NCBI RefSeq assembly: GCF_003339865.1
Contig: NZ_QPKV01000004.1
Coordinates: 656,477 to 720,476 of the forward strand
DNA: 64,000 nucleotides
Direction: 5' to 3'
From: Pedobacter chinensis
GTDB lineage: Bacteria > Bacteroidota > Bacteroidia > Sphingobacteriales > Sphingobacteriaceae
Every line of letters begins with the position of its first letter. Position 1 is the stretch's first letter. The notes beneath the pieces are model-generated. The model ran no database searches. It was not told the origin of the DNA and was given only the letters and a program-made list of their open reading frames with translations. A program made the position numbers and the translations under genes. This document shows positions 15,907-24,287 of the stretch, piece after piece.

Positions 15907-16740
15907 TCATTCATTTTCATAAGGTTCTAATTGTCCCATTTCTCCCCGAGAATATCTACGCTGCATTTCTTCCATTTGTTCGGATGTAGTAGCTACAAAT
16001 GGTCCACCATAAACTATTGGTTCATGATGTGGGTTGCCAGTTCCAAGCATAAATTGCAAACCTTCCTGGCCGGCTTTTATCGTAATATTATCTCCATCCA
16101 ATGAATAATTAATCATTGTTTTGGGCAATATTTTTTCACTTTCCGTCGTACCGCCACCTTCCATGCCATATACAAAAGCCATCTGTTTAGTAGCTATGGT
16201 AATGCTTTTGTGTGGTTTCAGATAAATATGCAGAAGGTCAACATCTGTTACCATTTTATGCATGGTGCTTTTACCACCATAAGCGCCATGAACTATTCTT
16301 ATCAAAGCATTTTCTGATTCTACTTCCGGAACATCCTTCGCATCTACATGAATTGACCGGGGTGTTACAAAACGATTTTTGCCAGAGTGATTAAACCAAA
16401 TTTGAAAACCGCTTGTTACTACACCATCTTCTTTGGGAAATTCATCATGGTGCATTCCGCTTCCTGCTTGCATGATATGCAAACCTCCTGGTTCAATAAA
16501 ACTTAAGCCACTTAAATTATCTCTGTTTATAAAACTTTCCTTACTATCAGGTCGCATATAGGTCATTACCGAAACACCAGCATGTGGATGAGGACCAAAT
16601 ACAGGTAGTGACATCCGAAATTCTGAAAAGAGTAAAAATGGTTCAATAGGAAATTCTCTTGCAAAGAAGCCCGCACCTTTAAGTCCTTTTGCAATGGGGT
16701 TAAATGCTGAATCCGTTTTTTTTATTACTTTTTTGTTCAT
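15907..16740 (-). CDS. Pirin family protein
   Basis: Pirins are bicupin Fe(II) proteins; bacterial members can have quercetinase activity or act in redox control. The 277-residue protein shows the metal site in FGPHPHAGVSVMTYM (two His) and IMQAGSGMHHDEFPK near residue 95, followed by a second cupin (GGTTESEKILP, LQFMLGTGNPHHEP). It lies on the same strand as the DoxX gene just upstream and next to a divergent HxlR regulator, so these three may form one redox- or electrophile-responsive unit. Confidence 0.92.
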   Translation of the reverse strand: MNKKVIKKTDSAFNPIAKGLKGAGFFAREFPIEPFLLFSEFRMSLPVFGPHPHAGVSVMTYMRPDSKESFINRDNLSGLSFIEPGGLHIMQAGSGMHHDEFPKEDGVVTSGFQIWFNHSGKNRFVTPRSIHVDAKDVPEVESENALIRIVHGAYGGKSTMHKMVTDVDLLHIYLKPHKSITIATKQMAFVYGMEGGGTTESEKILPKTMINYSLDGDNITIKAGQEGLQFMLGTGNPHHEPIVYGGPFVATTSEQMEEMQRRYSRGEMGQLEPYENE

Positions 16741-16844
16741 TGAAATAATTGTTTTGCGAAAATAAATTTGGGTAAACCAAATACTGATATTGTACTCAAA
16801 AAGAGTAGGCGCAGGAAACTTCTCAGAGAATTATTTTCCATCAT

Positions 16845-17210
16845 TTATTTTGTTGCCAGGTTCTTATGAAAATAAATATAAGAAACTACTAAAAATGCAA
16901 GTGGTATTAATGGGAAGATAGAAGCAGGAAAACTATCTACCACAGAATGTGCTATAAATGCAGAAATAAATGCGATTGCAAAACCTACATAACTCCATTC
17001 TTTGAATTTTGCAGGTATCATTGGCAACAATAACACAATTGCACCAATTATTTTGAATACACCCAGCTCTATTCTGAAATAATCAGGGAAACCCAAATGA
17101 TGAAATGATTCAATAAACATAGGGTTAGTAAAATACATTGGAGCTGTTGATACTCCGCTCAGCAGCATCAATATGGTTGCTGTCCAATAAATGATTTTGT
17201 TCTTTTTCAT
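16845..17210 (-). CDS. DoxX family membrane protein
   Basis: The 121-residue protein has four predicted membrane segments: IIYWTATILMLLSGVST, the FKIIGAIVLLLPMIP region, YVGFAIAFISAFIAH and FPLIPLAFLVVSYIYF. The pattern LGVFKIIGAIVLL, with small residues in the second helix, is typical of DoxX/DoxD-like inner membrane proteins. The function in this family is poorly defined. It is divergent from the HxlR regulator gene, and the shared 106-bp gap contains that regulator's likely operators. Confidence 0.88.
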   Translation of the reverse strand: MKKNKIIYWTATILMLLSGVSTAPMYFTNPMFIESFHHLGFPDYFRIELGVFKIIGAIVLLLPMIPAKFKEWSYVGFAIAFISAFIAHSVVDSFPASIFPLIPLAFLVVSYIYFHKNLATK

Positions 17211-17232
17211 TCTTCTTTTATTAATTGTTCTG

Positions 17233-17240
17233 CAAAAATA
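17233..17240 (-). promoter_or_regulatory. Probable -7 box of the DoxX gene
   Basis: The minus strand reads TATTTTTG, a match to TAnnTTTG, 23 bp before the DoxX ATG. It lies back to back with the -7 box TATCTTTG (17243-17250) of the divergent regulator. Confidence 0.45.
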
Positions 17241-17242
17241 GG

Positions 17243-17303
17243 TATCTTTGCTTTCTAAAATATAGTTGTTACCTCGTGGTAAGTAGTTACCTTCAGGTAA
17301 GTA
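17243..17303 (+). promoter_or_regulatory. HxlR gene promoter with tandem operator
   Basis: TATCTTTG at 17243-17250 matches the Bacteroidota -7 box. Downstream come two adjacent 18-bp repeats at 17268-17285 and 17286-17303. Each has the form GTTACC-N4-GGTAAGTA, and each is itself an inverted repeat (TTACC/GGTAA). The pair ends 13 bp before the regulator's ATG and suggests cooperative binding of two HxlR dimers. Confidence 0.6.
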
Positions 17304-17316
17304 AATCTGAAAAACA

Positions 17317-17667
17317 ATGGCAAAAGCAATTAAAAAAGAGACTTGTCAGTATAGATTGATAGCCGGAAAAGATGCTATGGAAGTGCTTCAGGGCAAATGG
17401 CGGATTCCGATTATTATTTCTCTCACAGATGGAGATAAGCGTTTTGGAGAAATTCAAAGAGAAATTGGTAATATTTCTCCTAAAATGTTGTCGCAGGAAT
17501 TAAAGGCGCTGGAGGAAAATAAAATCATCACTCGCACTTTGTATGATAGCATGCCTGTAACCGTTGAATATTCTTTAACTCCACTTGGCAGATCGACGGA
17601 TAAGCTTTTAGAGGAGTTTCTGAAATGGGGGACTCATTTTAGAAATGAAATTGTTGGAAATAGGTAA
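17317..17667 (+). CDS. HxlR family winged-helix regulator
   Basis: The 116-residue protein has the MarR-like HxlR fold: CQYRLIAGKDAMEVLQGKWR with an N-terminal cysteine, IIISLTDGDKRFGEIQREIG, ISPKMLSQELKALEENKII and VEYSLTPLGRS. HxlR proteins often sense aldehydes, quinones or diamide through a cysteine near the N-terminus, here Cys9. It is transcribed away from the DoxX and pirin genes across a gap with tandem palindromes and probably controls both sides. Confidence 0.93.
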   Translation: MAKAIKKETCQYRLIAGKDAMEVLQGKWRIPIIISLTDGDKRFGEIQREIGNISPKMLSQELKALEENKIITRTLYDSMPVTVEYSLTPLGRSTDKLLEEFLKWGTHFRNEIVGNR

Positions 17668-17722
17668 ATGAAACAGCCCGTTTTTGGCAATACCTTGTTG
17701 CCGGCAGACTTGTGTTTGTTCT

Positions 17723-18121
17723 TTAGATTTTTTTCTGTATTTGCCAATAATGTCCAAACGGATCTTTGATTGTTCCTTGTCTGTAACCGTATTCGTAATC
17801 TTGGGCAGGATTTATTTCAGTTGCTCCTGCTTTAATTGCTTTACTAATTACTTCTTCAACGTCAGAAACAAACAAGCCAATACAGATTGTAGTGCCGTGG
17901 TTTTTGTCAGGAGAAAAGAAATACTGCTTTGCCGTCATTTCATGCATGTGAAATATAGCTCCGTTAATAGAAAGCTCTACAACGTGAATGCTGCCGTCAT
18001 CATTGGAAAAGCGCATTTGTTCCGTTGCTCCGAATGCTTTTTCATAAAATGAAATGTCTTTCACTCCATTGTTGATGAAAAGTTCAGGAGCAAAAAATAC
18101 TTTACTGTCTTTTGTTGTCAT
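17723..18121 (-). CDS. VOC family protein (PhnB-like glyoxalase fold)
   Basis: The 132-residue protein starts with KVFFAPELFINNGVKDISFYEKAFGA and ends DPFGHYWQIQKK, the PhnB-like subgroup of the VOC fold. MHEMTAKQYFFSPDK and CIGLFVSDVEEVISKAIKAGA mark the second module. No enzymatic activity is established for this subgroup. It stands alone, convergent with the HxlR gene. The motif CCTTGTTGCCGGCAG lies just beyond its stop codon. Confidence 0.88.
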   Translation of the reverse strand: MTTKDSKVFFAPELFINNGVKDISFYEKAFGATEQMRFSNDDGSIHVVELSINGAIFHMHEMTAKQYFFSPDKNHGTTICIGLFVSDVEEVISKAIKAGATEINPAQDYEYGYRQGTIKDPFGHYWQIQKKI

Positions 18122-18341
18122 ATCTTGGTTTTTTTAATCGTTGTAATGGTTTTTAGCGTTATCAGTTGTGTTAAATGATACCTGTCAAATGTTGATTGAA
18201 GCACTATTGCTCAAATTATGGCATAGTCTGATAAATTTCTGTCAGCAGACAGTCCACAGATGTTTTACAAACTCTCAGAATTGTTCGGTCGTTTGACATT
18301 GCTGGCAACGAACAAGTATTGTCCCGATCTTATATGTCATA

Positions 18342-19739
18342 TCATTTGATTATATTATTCGGAAAATATTTTTTCATCAAATCTTCCACGGTCGATTCAT
18401 ATTTGTTAATGATAATTAGTTTTGTTCGGTCTTCAAGCATAAAAATTTCAATAAATTCCTTTTTGTAATTCATATTTCTTTTTTTCGTCTCAGGAAAGTT
18501 GTTTCTTAACAACCCTATTTTTTCTTTATGTTTCGTAGAAATTACAAAGCACTTAGTTAGAGGACTGTTTTTAGCCTTTTCTATCTCTGATTCTGAAATA
18601 TTACCTGATAGCCTGTTGTACGAATAAAAACGATAGGTTTTTCTGAAATATTGCCAGTCGTCTCTTGTGTCTGTTACAATGTAGCGGTACATAAATAAAT
18701 GCATTAGTTCGTTTGGCCAATTGGGGAAATTAGTATCATACAGTTGTACATATGTTTTTATAAAGTCTTCATCAATAGCTTTTTTGTTCTCAACATATTT
18801 TTTCACTGTTGGATAAATTGCCTTTGACATTTCAGCAATATATTTATTTCCATACCAGTCGTCGTCTTCAATTTTCCCATTAAGCTGTTCCATTATATAC
18901 GCGTTTCCCAATGCAGTTGCAAGCACTTCGTTCAACAATAACAAAGCGTATTGACTGTTTGGTGAATTTGTTTTATTAAACCATTGTTGAATATTATTTT
19001 TCAATTGAAGTGACTGGTTGTCGTAAATGATATGGTATATTTCGTGCATGGCCACACTAAAAAAAGATTTATGGTCTTTAAGGCCCAATGATGCTTCACA
19101 AACAGCCACATTGAAAAATGCTCTTGCTCCCAAATTCCCTTTGTCAAGAGAAGGAAGCAGATTGAGCTCAAATGGTACGCTTTTATCCCAGGCTGTATTA
19201 TAAAACGATAAGCCTATTTGAAAACAATCTGAAAATTGGTTGCTTTTCACGTAATTCAACAGATTGGTTTTCTGCTCTTCAAGAGCTGAAATATTTGGCA
19301 GGGCTACTAGTTCGTGATAGATAGGTTGAAACTTTTCTATGGTTTCAGAAAAAGCAATAAGGTCTTCATTGGGAATAATTCCTAAAGACTTATTCCTGAA
19401 CTCTTGCATGGTTTGGCTTGTGGCCAAATTTTTTTCTAACAGATCAACAGACATCATCGCCACTTTTAGTGGTTGTGGATACTGGTCGTAGGAATAAGTA
19501 TAGTTTAAACGGATTTTTTCAAAATCCGAAACCTGTTTCTTGTAATTTTCTGTATTATACTTTGAGTTAGTATAAATTGTCTTCAAATCATTGTCTGGAT
19601 AATTATCAGATATTTTAGTAAGGAAATCATAAGTCGCATAGATTTCGGAAAAATGCAATTTAAATTTTACTCGGTCTTGCGCTAAAAGTGTCAGACCGCT
19701 GTGCACTAAAAAAACAATAAGTATTAAATTTTTCTTCAT
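18342..19739 (-). CDS. Exported protein with HEXXH motif, putative metallopeptidase
   Basis: The 465-residue protein has a signal peptide (MKKNLILIVFLVHSGLTLLA). At residues 232-236 it carries HEIYH in a hydrophobic helix (AMHEIYHIIYD). A second helix about 35 residues on contains NEVLATALGNAY, whose Glu271 could be the third zinc ligand of a gluzincin. I do not recognise a named family. The C-terminal 100 residues are basic. Codon use and context resemble the surrounding accessory genes. Peptidase activity is inferred only from the motif. Confidence 0.6.
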   Translation of the reverse strand: MKKNLILIVFLVHSGLTLLAQDRVKFKLHFSEIYATYDFLTKISDNYPDNDLKTIYTNSKYNTENYKKQVSDFEKIRLNYTYSYDQYPQPLKVAMMSVDLLEKNLATSQTMQEFRNKSLGIIPNEDLIAFSETIEKFQPIYHELVALPNISALEEQKTNLLNYVKSNQFSDCFQIGLSFYNTAWDKSVPFELNLLPSLDKGNLGARAFFNVAVCEASLGLKDHKSFFSVAMHEIYHIIYDNQSLQLKNNIQQWFNKTNSPNSQYALLLLNEVLATALGNAYIMEQLNGKIEDDDWYGNKYIAEMSKAIYPTVKKYVENKKAIDEDFIKTYVQLYDTNFPNWPNELMHLFMYRYIVTDTRDDWQYFRKTYRFYSYNRLSGNISESEIEKAKNSPLTKCFVISTKHKEKIGLLRNNFPETKKRNMNYKKEFIEIFMLEDRTKLIIINKYESTVEDLMKKYFPNNIIK

Positions 19740-20123
19740 TTCTCATTAAATGTTTCGGTTCGTCTGGATATGGCATCAAGCTCTAAATTTACGCATTGCG
19801 CAAATCTTAATTAACTAAACTTCGTAAATCAAAATTTAGTAAATTTCTTTAATCAGTTTGTTCATATTCAACTTGTTATTCTGTATATCTTTTTGAATTT
19901 ACAATATTTACCCTAAATATAATAAATGTGAAATATTCAGAGATTTTAAGCGGGGGGATGGAAACTGCCAGATCACGTTTATTAGAAAGCGGAACAGATA
20001 TTTGGTATATCCAGCAACTGTTAGGGTATAAGAGTTTAGCATCAACCAAATTTACACACATCACTGATGTTGGCAAAACAAAGTGAAAGCCATTTGATTA
20101 AATAGAAAATCCAGTCCATAAAA
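19740..20123. other. AT-rich stretch with recombinase remnant
   Basis: Nothing intact is encoded in this 380-bp stretch. Its right part holds the tyrosine recombinase tail listed separately. The left part contains short inverted repeats around ACTAAACTTCG and AAATTTAGTAAATTT but no recognisable site. Confidence 0.4.
19949..20086 (+). pseudogene. Tyrosine recombinase C-terminal remnant
   Basis: The plus frame reads RLLESGTDIWYIQQLLGYKS, then LASTKFTHITDVGK and a TGA at 20084-20086. This is the end of an integrase/XerD-type catalytic domain, where LLExGTDIRYIQxLLGHxS and TxIYTHIT are standard. The HxLRHSFATH box before it is destroyed (METARSR), and the catalytic Tyr is replaced by Phe in KFTHI. 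The rest of the gene is absent. It lies 300 bp from tRNA-Cys and marks the edge of the accessory block. Confidence 0.75.
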
Positions 20124-20152
20124 AAAGCATCCTTTGATCAGAAGGATGCTTT
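20124..20152 (-). terminator. Rho-independent terminator
   Basis: AAAGCATCCTT at 20124-20134 and AAGGATGCTTT at 20142-20152 form an 11-bp stem with a 7-nt loop. On the minus strand it is followed by a run of T. It ends the transcript of the 56-residue basic protein gene just upstream on that strand. Confidence 0.85.
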
Positions 20153-20180
20153 AAATCTTTAAGAAGAATTTTTCTAAAAA

Positions 20181-20351
20181 CTATTTTGCTAAACCAGCTA
20201 AAACAGCATTGTTTTTAGCTAATTGATCGTTTTTAGGTTGTGCAGAGCGGCTTCCTAACTCAATGTTAGTTGCTCTTTTTAAAAATGCTACCTCTTGGTG
20301 AGCTGTATTTTTATTTCTTCTGTCTTTTCTTTTTAATCTGGTAACTGCCAT
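20181..20351 (-). CDS. Small basic conserved-looking protein (56 aa)
   Basis: From the ATG at 20351 the product starts MAVTRLKRKDRRNKNTAHQE, continues VAFLKRATNIELGSRSAQPK and ends AVLAGLAK. It is strongly basic at the N-terminus, followed by a helix. A strong terminator follows 29 bp downstream, and tRNA-Cys lies upstream on the same strand, so the two may share a transcript. I do not recognise a named family. The RLKRKDRR start recalls small ribosome- or nucleic-acid-binding proteins, which is only a resemblance. Confidence 0.75.
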   Translation of the reverse strand: MAVTRLKRKDRRNKNTAHQEVAFLKRATNIELGSRSAQPKNDQLAKNNAVLAGLAK

Positions 20352-20385
20352 GGTAATAACCTTTTAATTATTTTATTTGTACAAA

Positions 20386-20459
20386 TGGAGGTCGAGAGCG
20401 GATTCGAACCGCTGTAGAAGGTTTTGCAGACCTCTGCCTAGCCACTCGGCCACTCGACC
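20386..20459 (-). tRNA. tRNA-Cys (GCA)
   Basis: The minus strand folds as a tRNA: acceptor GGTCGAG pairs with CTCGACC, the D-loop contains GGC, the anticodon loop is CTGCAAA giving GCA, and the T-arm is GCGGTTCGAATCCGC. The discriminator is T and CCA is encoded. The accessory block and a recombinase remnant end about 300 bp away, which fits the frequent use of tRNA regions as integration sites. Confidence 0.95.
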
Positions 20460-20528
20460 TTTAAATTCAAGGCTGCAAAAATAGCAATTATTAATTAGCC
20501 CGCAAATATTATCTTAATTATTATCCTA

Positions 20529-21275
20529 TTAATTTTTAACTCTCACTAGTTCAGAACAAAAAATTGCGGCACTCACTGCAACATTTAACGATTCAGCTTC
20601 TCCAACCCGAGGTATGGTTATTGGTTTATTTATTTTTTTGATAATTTCTTCTGAAATTCCTTTTCCCTCATTGCCTAAAATTACCAAACCCTCATTTCCC
20701 CAGTTTGTTTTATAAATGGATTCTCCATCAAGCAAAGCTCCGAAAACGGGTAAATTGCTTTGAGCAAGAAAAGAATTTAAATTTTCATAGTAAACATCAA
20801 TTCTGGCTAACGAGCCCATGGTAGCCTGAACCGTTTTCGGGTTGAAGGCTTCAACGGTATCTTCTGAGCAAATGATTTTGTTAAACCCGAACCAATCTGC
20901 TGTTCTGATTATGGTTCCCATGTTGCCTGGGTCTTGCACGCCGTCAAGAACCAAAGTGAACTGATTCTTCAATGCTTTATGGTTAATTTTTTTGTTTTTT
21001 GGCAGGTAAATCAATGCTAAAAATCCCTGGGGTGTTTGTAAAGTACTAATCTTCTCCAATTCAACGTTCTTTACTTCAAATAAGTTTATATTTGCAGGCA
21101 ATTTGGGTAACAAATTGGATTGTTCGCTATTGTAAAATATGCTGTGGATTTGGTAACTTGAATGGATAAATTCTTGAATGGATTTTAAACCTTCAACTAA
21201 AAATAAACCATGCTCTTTACGATATTTTTTTTGATGTAACGACTTTATAAAACTAATCTGAGACTTTGAAAGCAT
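20529..21275 (-). CDS. TrmH/SpoU family RNA 2'-O-methyltransferase
   Basis: The 248-residue protein has the N-terminal substrate-binding domain (SLHQKKYRKEHGLFLVEGLK) and a SpoU knot domain: FTLVLDGVQDPGNMGTIIRT, ATMGSLARIDVYY, LVILGNEGKGISEEI and ESLNVAVSAAI. It transfers methyl from SAM to a ribose 2'-OH of tRNA or rRNA; the target cannot be predicted. Its ATG lies 10 bp inside the likely TTG start of the divergent BamA-like gene, so the two promoters must overlap coding sequence. Confidence 0.93.
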   Translation of the reverse strand: MLSKSQISFIKSLHQKKYRKEHGLFLVEGLKSIQEFIHSSYQIHSIFYNSEQSNLLPKLPANINLFEVKNVELEKISTLQTPQGFLALIYLPKNKKINHKALKNQFTLVLDGVQDPGNMGTIIRTADWFGFNKIICSEDTVEAFNPKTVQATMGSLARIDVYYENLNSFLAQSNLPVFGALLDGESIYKTNWGNEGLVILGNEGKGISEEIIKKINKPITIPRVGEAESLNVAVSAAIFCSELVRVKN

Positions 21276-23680
21276 ACCAATACTTAATAAATATTAAACT
21301 GAAAAGCACTGCAATATTACTATTTATTATTGTTTTAATTCAGAGCTGTTCATCTACTAAATATATTCCCGATTACCAGGCGATTGTAAAAAAGGTTACA
21401 ATTGACAGCGTGGATGCAAAATTTGAGGAACAGGCTTACAATTATGTTCAGAAAGACATCAGGCCAGCATCTGCACTTAGTATTAATGTTCCATTATATA
21501 ATTTATTCAACACTAAAGATGGACGCTATAAAACCAATAACATAAAACCCTTTGGTACTCCGCCAGCCATATTGGACAGTACTTTAGTCGAAATATCCAG
21601 AAATCAGATTCAGAAATTTCTTAATGGAAAAGGCTATTTCAGTGCTAAAGTCACATCAGAAATCAAAGTAAAAAACAAAAAAGCAGAAATTAATTTTTTA
21701 GCCAATCAAGGGAAAGCATCATATGTAGGTAAACTCAGCGATTCTATTTTCAGTAAAAAAGTTAAGGAAGTTTATGAAACCACAAAACCTACTTTTACCC
21801 GCTTACGTGCCGGAATGCAGTACGATGTAGACTCTTTAACCTATGAACGTGAACAGATTTATAGAGTAATGAAAGAGAATGGTTATTTCTATTTCTTAAG
21901 GCCATATGTGAATTTTGATGTAATAGAAACGGATGAACCAGAGAAAGTAGACTTAAGATTAAATATTACCAATCCCCCAAATGGTCCTCATAAGCAGTAT
22001 AATATAGGCATTACTCACATGGTTATTGCTCCGAGCCCGGATGGATTTCCTGATTCTGCAAGAACAAAGTTGAGTAAAGACACCGTTAACGGAATTATTT
22101 TTACCGATTTTTCTAAACGTTATAGAAGAAATCCTATTGTAAGATATGATTTCCTGAAACAAGGCGAACTGTTCGATATCAGAAATGAGAATTTAACTTA
22201 TGATCGTCTTTATGAATTAAATATCTTTAAAAATGTTAAAATTGATTACTTCAATAGAGATAGTACAGGGAATAAAATAAACCCGATTATATTGCTTACA
22301 CCTCAGAAAGTGATGAGCAACAGAATTGAAGGAGAAGTTCCCTTTAACGGAGGTACAGTTGGCTTTACCTTAAGTAATACCTATACCAATAATAATTTAT
22401 TCAGAGGGGCAGAACGGTTTGAGTTGCAATTAAAAGGCGGTTTGCAATCCAGAATAGGGAATGGACAAACTCCGCTTAAAGATATTTATCAGCGGGATTT
22501 TTCAATTAGTGCCAGCATTTCGGTACCAAGGTTATTAATCCCATTTTATAAACCTATTCTTGGTGGAAATGGGATGCCACACACTACTTTTTCATCAAGT
22601 TATATCTATGCTTTGCAAAAGGATGTTTCTGTAAGGCGTGTATTTATAAACTCTGTAACTTATGATTGGTTTGAAACAAAATCGAAACTTCACTCTTTTA
22701 CACCGCTTAATTTTGAGTATCGTTTAGGAACCCTTGAACCTGGAGTAGACTCGGCTACTGTGGTAAACAACTTATATTATGCTACTTTGCTAGATCGTAA
22801 AGATTTAACACTGGGAATGAAATATAGTTATTCTTTAAATGCTGATAAGTTAAATCAGCTTAGAAGTTTTGTTTATTTAAGGGTAAATATGGATATAGCA
22901 GGTAATTTGCTCCAAGGTATATCAAAACTTAGCAGTGCTGACAGTGACCCGGCCAATAATAACCCTGCCAGAATACTTGGCTTGCCATTCAATCAATATG
23001 TACGGCCTGAAATGGATTTAAGATGGTATAAGCATTTAGGTGGTGATAGGCAATTCATTGCGCGTTTAAATACCGGTATAGCTTATTCTTATGGCAACTC
23101 TATATTGACAGGAATCCCTTTTGAAAAGCAATTTTTTGCGGGAGGATCAAATGGATTAAGAGCTTGGCAAGCCAGAACCATAGGGCCTGGGAATTATAAC
23201 AGAGAAGTAATTAGAACTGATGATTTGAGAAGAGCATTTTTTGGCTTAGATCAATTAGGTACAATGCGGCTTGAAACAAATTTTGAATATCGTTTTACAG
23301 TGGCAAAAAAGTTTTTTGGTGCTACATTGAAAGGTGCTGCATTTGTAGATGCCGGTAACATATGGAATATTCGTAGAGGTGAATCGATTAGCCAGGAAGT
23401 TTCAGAACTAGATGAAATTACTGTGTTTAAACTAAGCAAATTGGCCCAACAGGTTGCCATAGGTACTGGTGTTGGCTTACGTTATGATGTTCAGTACTTT
23501 GTATTTAGATTTGATGTTGGCTTGAAATTAAAAGATCCTCAGTTTTTAGGAGGCAATCAATGGGTTATCGGAAAATTTTTATCAGGCGCGAGAGCTTTCA
23601 AAAACGAGTATAATGCAACCCATGCACCTGATACTTATCGTTTTCTTCAATATAACTTTGGTATCGGGATGCCATTCTAA
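21266..23680 (+). CDS. BamA/TamA-like outer membrane lipoprotein
   Basis: The 804-residue protein has a lipoprotein signal ending LIQSCSS, POTRA-like repeats (TKPTFTRLRAGMQYDVDSL, LNIFKNVKIDYFNRD), and a C-terminal Omp85 barrel with FFAGGSNGLRAWQARTIGPG (the VRGY-like loop) and ending YNFGIGMPF. This is the Bacteroidota TamL type, a TamA relative with a lipid anchor. The only start before the signal is TTG at 21266, overlapping the divergent trmH-like gene start by 10 bp. No ATG is available in frame. Confidence 0.87.
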   Translation: MKAYQYLINIKLKSTAILLFIIVLIQSCSSTKYIPDYQAIVKKVTIDSVDAKFEEQAYNYVQKDIRPASALSINVPLYNLFNTKDGRYKTNNIKPFGTPPAILDSTLVEISRNQIQKFLNGKGYFSAKVTSEIKVKNKKAEINFLANQGKASYVGKLSDSIFSKKVKEVYETTKPTFTRLRAGMQYDVDSLTYEREQIYRVMKENGYFYFLRPYVNFDVIETDEPEKVDLRLNITNPPNGPHKQYNIGITHMVIAPSPDGFPDSARTKLSKDTVNGIIFTDFSKRYRRNPIVRYDFLKQGELFDIRNENLTYDRLYELNIFKNVKIDYFNRDSTGNKINPIILLTPQKVMSNRIEGEVPFNGGTVGFTLSNTYTNNNLFRGAERFELQLKGGLQSRIGNGQTPLKDIYQRDFSISASISVPRLLIPFYKPILGGNGMPHTTFSSSYIYALQKDVSVRRVFINSVTYDWFETKSKLHSFTPLNFEYRLGTLEPGVDSATVVNNLYYATLLDRKDLTLGMKYSYSLNADKLNQLRSFVYLRVNMDIAGNLLQGISKLSSADSDPANNNPARILGLPFNQYVRPEMDLRWYKHLGGDRQFIARLNTGIAYSYGNSILTGIPFEKQFFAGGSNGLRAWQARTIGPGNYNREVIRTDDLRRAFFGLDQLGTMRLETNFEYRFTVAKKFFGATLKGAAFVDAGNIWNIRRGESISQEVSELDEITVFKLSKLAQQVAIGTGVGLRYDVQYFVFRFDVGLKLKDPQFLGGNQWVIGKFLSGARAFKNEYNATHAPDTYRFLQYNFGIGMPF

Positions 23681-23682
23681 TA

Positions 23683-24264
23683 CTATTCAAAAAGTCTTAA
23701 CGGTTTAGGCTTTTCACTGGGTAACTTAAAGGCTATTTCTTTAAAAGGCCGCCACTTTTTATCGATATGTTTGTAAACGGAAAAACCCGATACAGTAAAT
23801 TCCCGTTTGAATTTTCTATCCTTAAACTCATCCATGATCGCATAGTAAGTTGGTGGTTTTACATCTTTAAAAGCCAGCGTTAAATGAGGTGTGAATTTGA
23901 AATTATCTTTACTGGTTAGTAATTTCAATGGTTTCAATTGCGTTTTGATCTGTGCATGAAGATTCATGATTCCTGCATTTTGCTCTACATCGAGGTAAAA
24001 TGTATGTTCTGGAAAAGAACTAAAATTCTTAACTATTTGCTTAAAATTTTCAGAATATGTAGCCTCTTCAAGTGCTTTGAAGAACTGCTGTTCTTGCATC
24101 GATGAAGTAACTTTCACTGGATTGTATAAAGTAATGTGTGCTGGCCGCTTTAATGATTCATGAACATTAAATTTTGCTGAAATAAATGCTCTGATCTCAT
24201 CAATATCTTCTACAATTGCAGGCGGTGGAACAAGACATACCAAAAATAAATTTTCCATGCTCAA
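23683..24264 (-). CDS. 2'-5' RNA ligase family (2H phosphoesterase) protein
   Basis: The 193-residue protein has the two HxTx motifs of 2H phosphoesterases: RPAHITLYNPV near residue 41 and FTPHLTLAFKD near residue 127. These enzymes open or form 2'-5' or cyclic phosphate bonds in RNA or nucleotides. The gene converges on the BamA-like gene with a 2-bp gap. The physiological substrate is unknown. Confidence 0.9.
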   Translation of the reverse strand: MSMENLFLVCLVPPPAIVEDIDEIRAFISAKFNVHESLKRPAHITLYNPVKVTSSMQEQQFFKALEEATYSENFKQIVKNFSSFPEHTFYLDVEQNAGIMNLHAQIKTQLKPLKLLTSKDNFKFTPHLTLAFKDVKPPTYYAIMDEFKDRKFKREFTVSGFSVYKHIDKKWRPFKEIAFKLPSEKPKPLRLFE

Positions 24265-24287
24265 AATTACTAAAATTTTTAGTAAAA

